Positions 25,423 through 33,846 of a DNA stretch of 64,000 nt are shown here, one piece after another. Source of the DNA: an uncultured Bacteroidota bacterium (lineage in GTDB: Bacteria > Bacteroidota > Bacteroidia > Bacteroidales > P3); NCBI GenBank assembly GCA_902788805.1, contig CADALO010000005.1, forward strand, positions 1 through 64,000, written 5' to 3'. Position 1 is the first letter of the stretch. Every line of letters begins with the position of its first letter. The notes beneath the pieces are model-generated. The model had not been told where the DNA came from. It did not search any database and worked only from the letters and a program-made list of their open reading frames with translations. The position numbers and the translations under genes are program-made.

Positions 25423-26181
25423 TTACTTGCCAAGTTCCTCTTTAATCCATTCATAGCCTTTCTTCTCCAGCTCCAACGCCAGCTCCTTGGGACCCGTCTT
25501 GACGATGCGACCCTCGTAGAGCACGTGGACAAAGTCGGGCACGATATAGTCCAGCAGACGCTGATAGTGGGTGATGACTATTGTCGCGTTCTCGGGACTG
25601 CGCAGCTGGTTGACGCCATTGGCAACAATGCGCAGGGCGTCGATGTCAAGGCCCGAGTCGGTCTCGTCCAGTATGGCCAGAGTGGGGTTGAGCATAGCCA
25701 TCTGGAATATCTCGTTCTTCTTCTTCTCGCCGCCGCTGAAGCCCTCGTTCACCGAGCGGTTGGCAAGGTTGGTGGTCATCTCCACCACCTTCTTCTTCTC
25801 CTCCATCAGCTTCAAGAACTCTGCGCCGCTCAGCGGGTCGAGGCCGCGGTATTTGCGCTGCTCGTTGATGGCGGTGCGCATAAAGTTGGTGATAGTGACA
25901 CCCGGAATCTCGACCGGATACTGGAATCCGAGGAAGATGCCCTCGTTGGCGCGCACATCGACCGGAAGGTCAAGGATGTTCTTGCCGTTATAAATCACCT
26001 CGCCCTCGGTGACGGTGTATTTAGGGTTGCCGGCAATGATGCCTGCCAGGGTGCTCTTGCCGTTGCCGTTAGGCCCCATTATCGAGTGCACCTCGCCCTT
26101 GTTGATTTCAAGATTGACGCCCTTCAGTATCTCGCGGTCACCGATCGAGGCGTGCAAATTGCGTATAGATAGCAGTGACAT
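25423..26181 (-). CDS. sufC: SufC ATPase of the Fe-S assembly complex
   Basis: A 252-residue ABC-type ATPase. Walker A is GPNGNGKST at residues 36-44; the signature is GFSGGEKKKNEIFQ and Walker B is LAILDETDSGLD, all characteristic of SufC rather than transporter ATPases. SufC energises the SufBCD scaffold. It is the first gene of the operon sufC-sufD-PorE-like-MsbA-like; in most genomes sufB precedes it, but here a promoter and a repeat island do. Confidence 0.95.
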   Translation of the reverse strand: MSLLSIRNLHASIGDREILKGVNLEINKGEVHSIMGPNGNGKSTLAGIIAGNPKYTVTEGEVIYNGKNILDLPVDVRANEGIFLGFQYPVEIPGVTITNFMRTAINEQRKYRGLDPLSGAEFLKLMEEKKKVVEMTTNLANRSVNEGFSGGEKKKNEIFQMAMLNPTLAILDETDSGLDIDALRIVANGVNQLRSPENATIVITHYQRLLDYIVPDFVHVLYEGRIVKTGPKELALELEKKGYEWIKEELGK

Positions 26182-26244
26182 ATATTATATAACTTTTTGA
26201 TTAGACAATAAATAAACCATCTGTGCCCATCAGACACCGATGCA

Positions 26245-26252
26245 CAAAGATA
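26245..26252 (-). promoter_or_regulatory. -7 box of the sufC operon
   Basis: The minus strand reads TATCTTTG, 64 nt before the sufC start. A small hairpin GGAAACTT/AAGTTTCC lies just upstream (26277-26297). Confidence 0.6.
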
Positions 26253-26389
26253 CAAATAATTATTAAAATAGAGAAAGGAAACTTAAACTAAGTTTCCGCT
26301 CTTCATCTTTCTCTTGTGTTGAATTTACTATTTGGACTTAAGTCTTGGCGGGGTGTGTTGTATCGTCACACCCTAATCAATAAACACTT

Positions 26390-26520
26390 GTCGTAGCATT
26401 AGCCCTGAAAGGGCAAAGGATTACAGGCAGGGGTGGAGCGCAGCGGAACCCCTGCGGGAAACGAAGTAAAATAAAAAAAGTCCCGAAGGGCCGACGGAAA
26501 ACAACGTAGGGCATTGGCTT
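26390..26520. repeat. Intergenic element with three short hairpins
   Basis: Three compact hairpins follow each other: GCCCTGAAAGGGC (26402-26414), CAGGGG...CCCCTG around 26428-26454, and a weaker GTCCCGAAGGGCC near 26479-26491, ending in ACAACGTAGGGCATT. I recall similar strings between genes in other Bacteroidota, but cannot confirm it here. No gene is present. Confidence 0.55.
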
Positions 26521-26564
26521 GACGGCGCGACACACCCCCTGCCTTTGTTTTTTATCTATCGGAA

Positions 26565-26935
26565 CGGATGGTGCGACACACCCCGGCCTTCGATTTTGTT
26601 CACCGCGTCAGTATCGGAACGGATGGTGCGACACACCCCGGCCTTCGATTTTGTTCACCACGTCAGTATCGGAACGGCTTGTGCGACACACCCCGGCCTT
26701 CGGCCACCCCTCTCCGAGAGGGGATGGGCTGCCGCATCACTTTGATTGTCAATGTTTAGAAAGTGTTACGCTGCCGCGCCATCCCCTCTCGGAGAGGGGT
26801 GGCCGAAGGCCGGGGTGTGTCGCACCGTCAAGCATCGACAATCCGAGGTGTGTCGCACCGTCAAGCATTGACAATCCAAGGTGTGTCGCACCGTCAAGCA
26901 TCGGCAATCCGGGGTGTGTCGCATTATCAAGCCAT
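26565..26935. repeat. R-type island: 33-nt-type arrays flanking a 47-bp inverted repeat
   Basis: The left part holds three copies of GTGCGACACACCCCGGCCTT spaced by variable text (the QYRNG-coding form). The right part holds four units around GGTGTGTCGCACCGTC with a 33-nt period. Between them a perfect 47-bp inverted repeat (26681-26727 against 26779-26825) encloses a 51-nt loop. Open frames here merely follow the 33-nt period. Confidence 0.88.
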
Positions 26936-27034
26936 AGCATTACAATATTGTCCATCGCCCCTTCGGGGCTTTGTACTTGCTGCGGCAAATTTGCCCGACT
27001 AACCAAGGGGTCGATCTTGAGCACCGCTGAATAA

Positions 27035-27097
27035 TGAACACGGATTGCGCGGATAGAACGGATAAAAATCCGTGTTGATCCGTACAATCCGTGTTCA
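27035..27097. repeat. Hairpin of CACGGAT-type repeats
   Basis: TGAACACGGATTG at the left pairs with CAATCCGTGTTCA at the right. Between them are further GGAT/ATCC copies that extend the pairing. It lies in the gene-free interval between the R-type and linker elements. Confidence 0.75.
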
Positions 27098-27148
27098 AAA
27101 AGATCCAATTAATATCAAAATCCCCCGCGACGGCAAAAACTTAAAAAT

Positions 27149-27249
27149 TTGTTAAAATTATACCCGTTTTACTTAAACATCTGAAAACCAACAAAATGAC
27201 CAAATATCAATATCGCGTTATAACTGATTGTTCCTTAGCTCTTTACAAG
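27149..27249 (+). repeat. Conserved linker between R-type and Q-type elements, copy 1
   Basis: This stretch is clearly similar to the minus strand of 42304-42412. Both contain CCGTTTTACTTAAA, TGAAAACCAACAAAAT and CTCCTTAG- or TTCCTTAG-like blocks at the same spacing, by eye about three-quarters identical. It joins directly to the Q-type palindrome. It encodes no convincing protein; it could be a structured RNA or part of a mobile unit. Confidence 0.75.
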
Positions 27250-27366
27250 ACCAAGACTGGTTGATGTCCGCTTGATGTCCGCTTGATGTCCGCTTGTTGT
27301 CCGCTTTTAAAGCGGACAACAAGCGGACATCAAGCGGACAACAAGCGGACATCAACCAGTCTTGGT
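27250..27366. repeat. Q-type palindrome of 11-nt units, second copy
   Basis: Arms of 58 bp flank a single central base at 27308. Each arm is four 11-nt units (GATGTCCGC or GTTGTCCGC) capped by ACCAAGACTGG. By eye only one unit differs between the arms (GATG against GTTG in the second unit). Positions 27367-27556 hold no recognisable feature. Confidence 0.92.
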
Positions 27367-27556
27367 ATGGCGAAATTATGATTTTATATACTCGTATTCT
27401 GTATGTTATGGCAGTGTGTGTTGAAGGTTGTTTTTCAGCCTTCGGTGATGATGGCGGCCAGAGGTTCGATGTCGGCCTTCTGCGGCAGCGGAGAGGATTC
27501 ATTTTCAGGGCAATGGAACCCTGGCGGAGCATTGGTGAGCGAAGAATGAAAGTTTT

Positions 27557-27589
27557 TTTGCTTTCGTTGAAAAATATTTTGTAAATTTG
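27557..27589 (+). promoter_or_regulatory. Promoter of the DUF62 gene
   Basis: TTTG at 27557-27560 and TAAATTTG at 27582-27589 are separated by 21 nt. The leader is about 65 nt. Confidence 0.65.
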
Positions 27590-27660
27590 CAAAACGGATG
27601 CTGCGAGCATCTTTGCGGCTTGTCCGCTGAAAGTAAAGCACTTATATACATCTTTGACAA

Positions 27661-28476
27661 ATGGACGCACCTATTGTTACACTTACAACCGACTGGGGGA
27701 CGCGCGACTTTTTTGCCGCTATGGTCAAGGGCAGGCTCTTTTCGCTTGTCCCGGGCGTGCGTATTGTCGACTTGAGCCACAGCCAGCAGTGGAACGATTC
27801 GGCAACCACGATCGGAATTGTCCGCTATGGCTGTTCGACATTTCCGGCGGGCACGGTCCACATTATAGATGTCGGGTGCGACAAGTCCGAGACTTCGGCT
27901 CCGTTCCCCAATCCGCTGCTTGTGTCGTGGAGGGGACAATATTTTATTTGCAGCGACCGCAAATTGCTGGAGCAGTCGCTCGACGACGGCTGTGACGAGG
28001 TGGTGGAACTTGTTCCGCCCCAGTCATTAAGGTCGTTGTCGTTTCTTGCCAACGATGTGTATTGCGATGCCGTGCAGCAGCTGCTGTCGGGCGTGTTGCC
28101 AAGCCAGATAGGTGTACCGTGCGAGCCGCTGCGCCGCCGTGTGCAGCCGCAGGCGCAGCTCGATGGCAACGAGTTAATAGCTATGGTTACGGGCATCGAC
28201 AGCTATGGCAATGCCGATTTGAATATCAGCTATGACGATTTCGAGGCGCTGCGTGCCGGTCGCCGTTTCAAGGTCAAGATTGAATGGCGCTTGGGCAGCA
28301 ACGACCGTTTTGAGGACATCAAGAGCGTATGCCGCCACTACAGCGACGTCCGTATGGGCAACATATTGCTGACCGTTTCGGCCACGGGCCGTCTGCAGAT
28401 AGCCATCAACAAAGGCTCGGCCGTGCAACTTATAGGCCTGCGCTACGCCTCGCGCTGCCACTTCCTGTTTGAGTGA
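27661..28476 (+). CDS. DUF62 / SAM hydroxide adenosyltransferase-like protein
   Basis: A 271-residue member of the DUF62 (chlorinase/fluorinase-like) family, whose characterised archaeal and bacterial members split SAM with water or hydroxide to adenosine and methionine. The N-terminal VTLTTDWGTRDFFAAMVKG is typical. However, the usual VDPGVGTxRR segment reads IDVGCDKSETSA and the usual PDNG reads SDRK (in FICSDRKLL), so catalytic residues may be changed. The activity is therefore uncertain. It is monocistronic and ends against a P-type repeat. Confidence 0.8.
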   Translation: MDAPIVTLTTDWGTRDFFAAMVKGRLFSLVPGVRIVDLSHSQQWNDSATTIGIVRYGCSTFPAGTVHIIDVGCDKSETSAPFPNPLLVSWRGQYFICSDRKLLEQSLDDGCDEVVELVPPQSLRSLSFLANDVYCDAVQQLLSGVLPSQIGVPCEPLRRRVQPQAQLDGNELIAMVTGIDSYGNADLNISYDDFEALRAGRRFKVKIEWRLGSNDRFEDIKSVCRHYSDVRMGNILLTVSATGRLQIAINKGSAVQLIGLRYASRCHFLFE

Positions 28477-28480
28477 ACAA

Positions 28481-28609
28481 GAGGGGAGTGAAAGAGGAGT
28501 GAAAGGGATATTATTGAGAAGTTAAAGGGAGTTAAGGGACAATACCAACCGAGCCGGTACATTTGTCCCTTAACTCCCCTTAACTTCTCTTTTACTTCTT
28601 TAACTTCTA
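28481..28609. repeat. P-type inverted repeat between convergent genes
   Basis: The left arm contains GAGTGAAAG and AGTTAAAGGG units and the right arm CTTAACTCCC and CTTCTTTAACTTCT units. The apex pairs GTTAAGGGACAAT with ATTTGTCCCTTAAC. It contains TACATTTG at 28558-28565. Lying between the DUF62 and DUF3078 genes, it could act as a two-way transcription end. Confidence 0.82.
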
Positions 28610-28626
28610 TTTATCTTTGCTTTATT

Positions 28627-29730
28627 TCAGCTCTTGGGAGTCTTCCAGTTGAAGAAGACCTGCACGCCGGCCATCTGGTAGATCTGCCAGTGGCCCCAGT
28701 TGCCCATACCGCTGAAATCGGTATCCCATTTCAGGTTGAGGGCGAAGTTGGCCGAGATGTGTTTCGAGAAGCGATAGTCGAGTTTGAGTTCGAAGTCGAG
28801 GTCGGTCTCGAAGCCGCGCTTCTTCATCCAGTTGAAGTTCTGCAGGTCGGTCCACTGCTCACCTTCGGCAAGCGCATATTTGGAGTCGGTGGCCATATTG
28901 TCGCCCCAAGCCATATTCTTGGGTTTCTTGTAGTCGTAGAAGAGCTCGGCACGAGCGTAGAGGTCGAGGCTCGGAAGGATGTCTTTCTTCAGGTATTGAG
29001 CCTTGACATACGAACCGAGGGCGAAATAGGCGTGGGTGAATGTCGAGGGGTCGGCGGCGTTGAAGTCGTCGTCCTGGATAACACCGTAGTTGTAGCCGTT
29101 GGCTATCAGCGAGTCGTTGTAGACGAAGGTGGTCTTGCCGGTCAGGAAAGAGAGCGAGACGGACCAGTCGGTCTTCTTCAGCTCGAACGAGAGGGCCGTG
29201 GTCAGATAGCCGGGAGCCATAAAGCTCGACACCTCGGTGGCGATGGCATTGTAGCCAATGCCTTCGTAGGTGTAGCCCTTGCCGAACTGCGACTTGAAGT
29301 TGGCCGTGAAGCTGGCGCCCCAGTCCTTGTAGGCCTTCCACGAGAGGGCGGAAGTAAGGTCTATCTTGTCGTTGCTCTTGCGGCGAGTCTCAAAGCGGCC
29401 TCCGACACTGTCCTCGGCCGAGTTGTCGAGGTCTTGCCAGGCGAAACCGTAGGCGAGGTCGGCGATATTGTCCCATACGAATTTGGGGTGGGTGTATTTG
29501 TAGTTGCCGAAGAAGGTGCCGGTGATGTCGATCTGCGAGTTGCCGGTGGCCGACCAGTTGTGGTAGATGAATTCACCTATCTTGAGAGCCGGTGTCGACG
29601 ATGTCGTCCACACGCCCTTGGGGGTGCTGGTACTGTCGCTTGTAGCGGCGTCGTTTGTGTTGCCCTCGGCCATAGCCATTGGCGCAAACAGGAGGGTCAT
29701 TGCTGTCAGAAGAAGTATTTTTTTTGTCAT
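28627..29730 (-). CDS. DUF3078 outer-membrane barrel protein
   Basis: A 367-residue protein with a signal peptide ending at about AMAEG (residue 22) and alternating beta-strands throughout, typical of an outer-membrane barrel. Features I associate with DUF3078 are the early FIYHNWSATGNSQIDITG, the WDNIADLAYGFAWQD strand pair and the C-terminal FALNLKWDTDF...MAGVQVFFNWKTPKS with an aromatic-rich end. The function is not known. It is downstream of recX in the same direction with a 30-nt gap. Confidence 0.82.
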   Translation of the reverse strand: MTKKILLLTAMTLLFAPMAMAEGNTNDAATSDSTSTPKGVWTTSSTPALKIGEFIYHNWSATGNSQIDITGTFFGNYKYTHPKFVWDNIADLAYGFAWQDLDNSAEDSVGGRFETRRKSNDKIDLTSALSWKAYKDWGASFTANFKSQFGKGYTYEGIGYNAIATEVSSFMAPGYLTTALSFELKKTDWSVSLSFLTGKTTFVYNDSLIANGYNYGVIQDDDFNAADPSTFTHAYFALGSYVKAQYLKKDILPSLDLYARAELFYDYKKPKNMAWGDNMATDSKYALAEGEQWTDLQNFNWMKKRGFETDLDFELKLDYRFSKHISANFALNLKWDTDFSGMGNWGHWQIYQMAGVQVFFNWKTPKS

Positions 29731-29760
29731 AGTTTATGTTGTATTTTGATTGTTTCAGTT

Positions 29761-30240
29761 TTAGAAGTCATAGTCGGCTATCGCGTCCTGTATCTCGTTG
29801 GCCTCGAAGCCGTGCGATGCAAGGAAAGAGGTGAGCTTGGCCTTGCGCTTGCGTGGGTCGTCATCGTGGATTGTCTGCAGTTTGCTCTCGGCCAGCTGCT
29901 GGAGCACTTCGCGGTACTGATTGTTGTCCATTTGCTGCAGCGCGTTGGCAATAAGCTTGTTGTCAATGCGTTTACTGCGCAGCATATAGTTGATTTTTAT
30001 GCGTCCCCATTTTTGAAGGCGCAGTTTGGAATCGCAGTAGAGTTTGCAATAGCGAGCCTCATCGATGTATTCGTTATCGACCAGATAGTCGATGATGCGG
30101 CTTGACAACTCCCTGTCGGCTCCCCAAGCCAGTAGTTTTTCTTTTACTGCCGTGCGGCATTGCTCACTGGCAGCACAGTATTGTTCTGCCTTTGCAACGA
30201 AAGCCTTGTCTGCGTCGGTGAATTTGTATTTGTCTGACAT
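29761..30240 (-). CDS. recX: RecX family regulatory protein
   Basis: A 159-residue all-helical protein. The three-helix RecX repeats are visible: RTAVKEKLLAWGADRELSSR, then DNEYIDEARYCKLYCDSKLRLQKWGRIKI, then ALQQMDNNQYREVLQQ. RecX binds RecA filaments and restrains or modulates recombination. recA itself is not nearby. Its own promoter lies in the 274-bp divergent region shared with the GT5 gene. Confidence 0.9.
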   Translation of the reverse strand: MSDKYKFTDADKAFVAKAEQYCAASEQCRTAVKEKLLAWGADRELSSRIIDYLVDNEYIDEARYCKLYCDSKLRLQKWGRIKINYMLRSKRIDNKLIANALQQMDNNQYREVLQQLAESKLQTIHDDDPRKRKAKLTSFLASHGFEANEIQDAIADYDF

Positions 30241-30324
30241 TTGGGTTGTCGTGAAATGTTAATTGTATGATAATTCAGTGAATATAAAACCGTTAGAAAG
30301 ATGTCGCGGTTTTATTTCATTTGG

Positions 30325-30332
30325 CAAATGTA
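30325..30332 (-). promoter_or_regulatory. -7 box of recX
   Basis: The minus strand reads TACATTTG, about 85 nt upstream of the recX start, in the AT-rich divergent intergenic region 30241-30514. Confidence 0.5.
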
Positions 30333-30457
30333 CACAAATAATTTGATTTAAGGAAGTTTAAATGTATTTTTAACTTTTTGTATTGCATATTTTTCTTTTG
30401 CTCCGCGTGCGGAACAGGGTAGACAGGCAGGTTTTTTATGGCTTTTAGAAAATAAAT

Positions 30458-30488
30458 TTTGCCGTTTTGCCAAAGTTTCGTAACTTTG
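30458..30488 (+). promoter_or_regulatory. Promoter of the GT5-DUF4270-MORN-Maf operon
   Basis: TTTG at 30458-30461 and TAACTTTG at 30481-30488, with a 19-nt spacer, match the Bacteroidota consensus in sequence and spacing. Confidence 0.7.
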
Positions 30489-30514
30489 CATCGGATATAT
30501 AATATACTTTAATT

Positions 30515-31339
30515 ATGGGAAAGGGAAGAATACTATTTGTCAATCAAGAGATTATGCCTTTTGTGCCAGAGAATGAAAATTCTTATATTGGGCGTTATCT
30601 GCCTTCGTTTGCACAGGAAAAAGGACGTGAGATTCGAGTCTTTATGCCGCGTTTCAACGAGGTGAACGAGCGCAAGAACCAGCTGCACGAGGTTATCCGC
30701 CTTTCGGGTATGAATCTCATTGTCAACAATGCCGACCACCAGCTTATCATCAAGGTGGGCTCTATACCTTCGGCCCGTATGCAGGTGTATTTTATAGACA
30801 ATGAGGAGTACTTCACGCGTCACAAGGGCTTTTTTGACGAGAAGGGCAAGTTCAGCACCGACAACGACGAGCGTATCCTCTTCTTCGGCCGCGGTACACT
30901 CGAGGCTGTGCGCAAGCTGGCGTGGCAGCCGCACCTGATCCATTTCACGGGCTGGTTCTCGTGTATGATCCCGTTCTACCTGCGCCGCATCAACAAAGAG
31001 AATGCCTTTTTCTCGGGAACCAAGACGGTCTTTTCGATCACCAACGATGCCTTCAAGGGTGGATTCGGCCCTGATATGGAGCGCAAGCTGAAAGCCGACG
31101 GCGCGACGGCCAAGGACCTGCGGCTGTTCGAGAACCTTGACTATATGACGCTGACCAAGGCTGCTATCACCTACGCCCACGGCATAGTCATCGCCTCACC
31201 CAATGCCGACCCTGAGCTGGTGGCCTTCGCACGCGAGAACAAACGCCACATTGTGGAGTACAATCCTGACAAAAACGCTTTCTACGAACAAATCAACAAG
31301 CTGTACGACACTGTGATTGGCAGCAACATTAACAACTGA
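30515..31339 (+). CDS. Glycogen/starch synthase-like protein (GT5 N-terminal domain only)
   Basis: A 274-residue protein corresponding to the N-terminal (acceptor-binding) Rossmann domain of GT5 glycogen synthases: ILFVNQEIMPFVPENENSYI near the start and WQPHLIHFTGWFSCMIPFYL centrally. The C-terminal ADP-glucose-binding domain of full-length synthases (about 480 residues) is absent. I know this half-length form as common in Bacteroidota, so it is probably not a recent truncation. Catalysis alone is unlikely. The DUF4270 gene follows after 8 nt. Confidence 0.85.
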   Translation: MGKGRILFVNQEIMPFVPENENSYIGRYLPSFAQEKGREIRVFMPRFNEVNERKNQLHEVIRLSGMNLIVNNADHQLIIKVGSIPSARMQVYFIDNEEYFTRHKGFFDEKGKFSTDNDERILFFGRGTLEAVRKLAWQPHLIHFTGWFSCMIPFYLRRINKENAFFSGTKTVFSITNDAFKGGFGPDMERKLKADGATAKDLRLFENLDYMTLTKAAITYAHGIVIASPNADPELVAFARENKRHIVEYNPDKNAFYEQINKLYDTVIGSNINN

Positions 31340-31347
31340 TACCTTTT

Positions 31348-32634
31348 ATGCCAAAGAAATTTTTCCATTTCGCTATATGCCTTTCGGCTTTACTGATTCT
31401 GAATGCCTGCGATGAGAAGGAGTCGGACCTGGGTGTCGACCTGCAGGACCCTTCGACACTCTATGAGGGCATTGTCGATACCGCCTATGGTACGGCTATG
31501 ACTGTATACGATGACTCGCTGCTGACATCAGGCCAGTCGAGTGTGCTGGTGGGATGCTACAGCGACGCCGTGTTCGGCACATCGGAGGGCATCTACTACA
31601 CGCAGATAACTACGGCCAACGACGCCGGTGTGGAGTTTGACCAGAATTCAATCATCGACTCGGTGGTGCTTTCCTTTGCTGTGTCGGACATCTATACATC
31701 CGCAAGCAGCTCGAAAGGCTACCGCGACCTGCATTTTGAGATTTACCAGCTGGCCGAAAGCCCGATGAAGGACACAGCCTATTATGCCACCGACGAGCTT
31801 ACGGTGACGAACAACTGCCTCTTCGACGACGTGGTGCGCGTGGTGCAGAGCGACACAATGGTGGCGTCGATGAAGCTTGGCGACAACTTTATCGCTCAAA
31901 TTTCCAACTGCAGCTATGGCTCGTCGGCCGAGTTTGCCGAAGCCATAAAAGGTATGCGCGTGCGCCTTATCAACGACGGCACGCCTGTTATGGCCACGCT
32001 CAACCTGGCTGCGTCGAATACACGTATCCGGGTGTACTACAAATATGTCAATGGTGAAGAGACGATAAGCCGTACCTACGACTTCGACGTGTCAAACTCG
32101 GCTCCTCACTTCAATGGCTATAAGAATAATTTTGCCGGTCCGCTGGCCACATTCAACACGAATACAAGCGACTCGATTGACGGCAGCCGCTATCTGTATC
32201 TCAGTCCTATGGGTGGCGCGAATATCAAGCTGAACTTTAACGCCTTTGTTCAGCAGTTCCGCCAACAGCATCCGTATGCAATCATCCATTATGCCGAACT
32301 GCTGCTGCCTGTGGCCGACATCTCGCCTGCTGACAAGCCGAGTATGATTGTGGCCCTCAAATGCTTCAACGACGGCACGGTAGTCAACATACCCGATATG
32401 TATGATGCCTATACAAGCTCGGGCTTCGACGGCAAATACGACTCTGGCAACGGCTACTACCGTCTGCGTGTGACACAGCATTTCCAGAAGCTGGTCAAGA
32501 GTGGTATGGACCTTGGTACGTTGTTGCTGATCAATGGTCGCCGCTCATCGGCATTGCGCACGGTCATCAATGGTTGCGACGCCACTCTGACAGGAAACAA
32601 TCCTGTCCGTATTCAATTTGTTTACAGTGAATAG
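31348..32634 (+). CDS. DUF4270 lipoprotein
   Basis: A 428-residue lipoprotein with the lipobox at Cys21 (LILNAC) followed by DEKESD, an acidic stretch compatible with surface export. The pattern SDLGVDLQDPSTLYEG near the N-terminus, VLVGCYSDAVFGTSEGIYYTQ, and the later IIHYAELLLPV with a C-terminal LRVTQHFQKLVKSG match the DUF4270 family. The function is unknown. Neighbours in the operon are the GT5 half-protein upstream and the MORN-repeat protein downstream (12-nt gap). Confidence 0.85.
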   Translation: MPKKFFHFAICLSALLILNACDEKESDLGVDLQDPSTLYEGIVDTAYGTAMTVYDDSLLTSGQSSVLVGCYSDAVFGTSEGIYYTQITTANDAGVEFDQNSIIDSVVLSFAVSDIYTSASSSKGYRDLHFEIYQLAESPMKDTAYYATDELTVTNNCLFDDVVRVVQSDTMVASMKLGDNFIAQISNCSYGSSAEFAEAIKGMRVRLINDGTPVMATLNLAASNTRIRVYYKYVNGEETISRTYDFDVSNSAPHFNGYKNNFAGPLATFNTNTSDSIDGSRYLYLSPMGGANIKLNFNAFVQQFRQQHPYAIIHYAELLLPVADISPADKPSMIVALKCFNDGTVVNIPDMYDAYTSSGFDGKYDSGNGYYRLRVTQHFQKLVKSGMDLGTLLLINGRRSSALRTVINGCDATLTGNNPVRIQFVYSE

Positions 32635-32646
32635 TAGTTTATAGTT

Positions 32647-33834
32647 ATGCTCAAAAAGTCGATTGTTTTTCTTTTGTGCTGCTCGTTCCTGCAGCTCAAT
32701 GCACAGATACGCTACCAGAAATTCTATGACGCTCAACAGCAGAAAGCCGCCGTTGAGGGTATGATGACCGACGACAGCGTCCGCACGGGCGATTGGACGT
32801 GGTGGCATCAGAACGGCCGTGTCTATCAGCAGGGTAAGTATAACGAGCACGGAGAGAAGGTGGGTACGTGGAAGGTCTTTTACGACGATGGATCGAAGTG
32901 TGCCGAAGAATGCTACGGCAACGGTACTTCGCGCGAGTGGTACAAGAACGGGAACCTCAAGAGCGAGGTGACGGTGGCCAACGGCCTCAAGCAAGGCACC
33001 TATAAATCGTGGTATGCCAACGGCCAGCAAAAGGACGAGATTCCTTTTGTGCGCGGTGTGAAGCAGGGCGCGACAACAGAATGGCACGAGAACGGCAAGA
33101 AGAAGTTTGAAGGCACTTATAAGGACAACGAGCTCAACGGCCCGGCGGTATGGTATACCGACAAGGGTGGCTTTGATATGAAAGGCCGCCTCGAAGCCGG
33201 CGAACAGCAGGGCGAATGGTTCTTCTATTGGCGCACCAACGGCAAGCTGGGCATCCGCGGCAACTATGACAAAGGCCTTGAGACTGGCGTTTGGACCTAC
33301 TATTACGAGACTGGCGAGAAGTGGCGTGAAGGCAGCTATTCGGGTGGCGACAAGTCGGGCAAATGGGTTACATACTACGAGTCGGGCCGCAAGCTGCACG
33401 AAGGCAACTATGTGGCGAATAAGGAGGAAGGCGTGTGGACGGCATTCTATGAGGACGGACACATCGATTATACGGGCTCGTTCCGCAAGGGTATGAAGGA
33501 CGGCGAATGGAAGGCATTTTACGACGATGGCCGTCCGCGCTACGTGATGCACTATGCGTCGGACGAGAAGGACGGCGAGGAGGTCCGCTATTTCCCCAAT
33601 GGAAAGGTTGAGTCGCGCGCCAACTACAAGAATGGCCAGTGGCACGGCAAATACGAGCGCTACAACAGCGCCGGCAAGATAGAGGAGCAAGGCTCATTCG
33701 TCAACGGCGAGAAGGACGGACGCTGGGTGCTGTACGATGCCCACGGCAAGGTGGCTATGGAGATGGACTTCAAGGCGGGCAAGAAGGACTCGAAGGACAG
33801 CAAGCCTTCGGGTGGCCGCGTGGGTGACTTCTAA
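32647..33834 (+). CDS. Exported MORN-repeat protein
   Basis: A 395-residue protein with a signal peptide (cleavage near LNAQI, residue 20) and about a dozen MORN/YwqK-type repeats of 20-24 residues, each with a core like NGKKKFEGTYKDN or GWWxxYYENG. Such repeats form an elongated beta-meander. Some homologues are annotated as YwqK antitoxins, but no toxin is adjacent and I would not use that name. The protein is probably periplasmic or surface-located. The maf-like gene follows after 12 nt. Confidence 0.85.
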   Translation: MLKKSIVFLLCCSFLQLNAQIRYQKFYDAQQQKAAVEGMMTDDSVRTGDWTWWHQNGRVYQQGKYNEHGEKVGTWKVFYDDGSKCAEECYGNGTSREWYKNGNLKSEVTVANGLKQGTYKSWYANGQQKDEIPFVRGVKQGATTEWHENGKKKFEGTYKDNELNGPAVWYTDKGGFDMKGRLEAGEQQGEWFFYWRTNGKLGIRGNYDKGLETGVWTYYYETGEKWREGSYSGGDKSGKWVTYYESGRKLHEGNYVANKEEGVWTAFYEDGHIDYTGSFRKGMKDGEWKAFYDDGRPRYVMHYASDEKDGEEVRYFPNGKVESRANYKNGQWHGKYERYNSAGKIEEQGSFVNGEKDGRWVLYDAHGKVAMEMDFKAGKKDSKDSKPSGGRVGDF

Positions 33835-33846
33835 TCAGATGCTGTC

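Noticed and set aside
26519..27034. Open frames through the R-type repeats (RPGCVAPS-type peptides)
   Set aside because: They exist in several frames and both strands because the unit is 33 nt (11 codons). They have no leader, no start context and no recognisable domain.
32647..33834. YwqK antitoxin annotation for the MORN-repeat protein
   Set aside because: No toxin gene is adjacent and the protein has a signal peptide; the name comes only from the repeat type.
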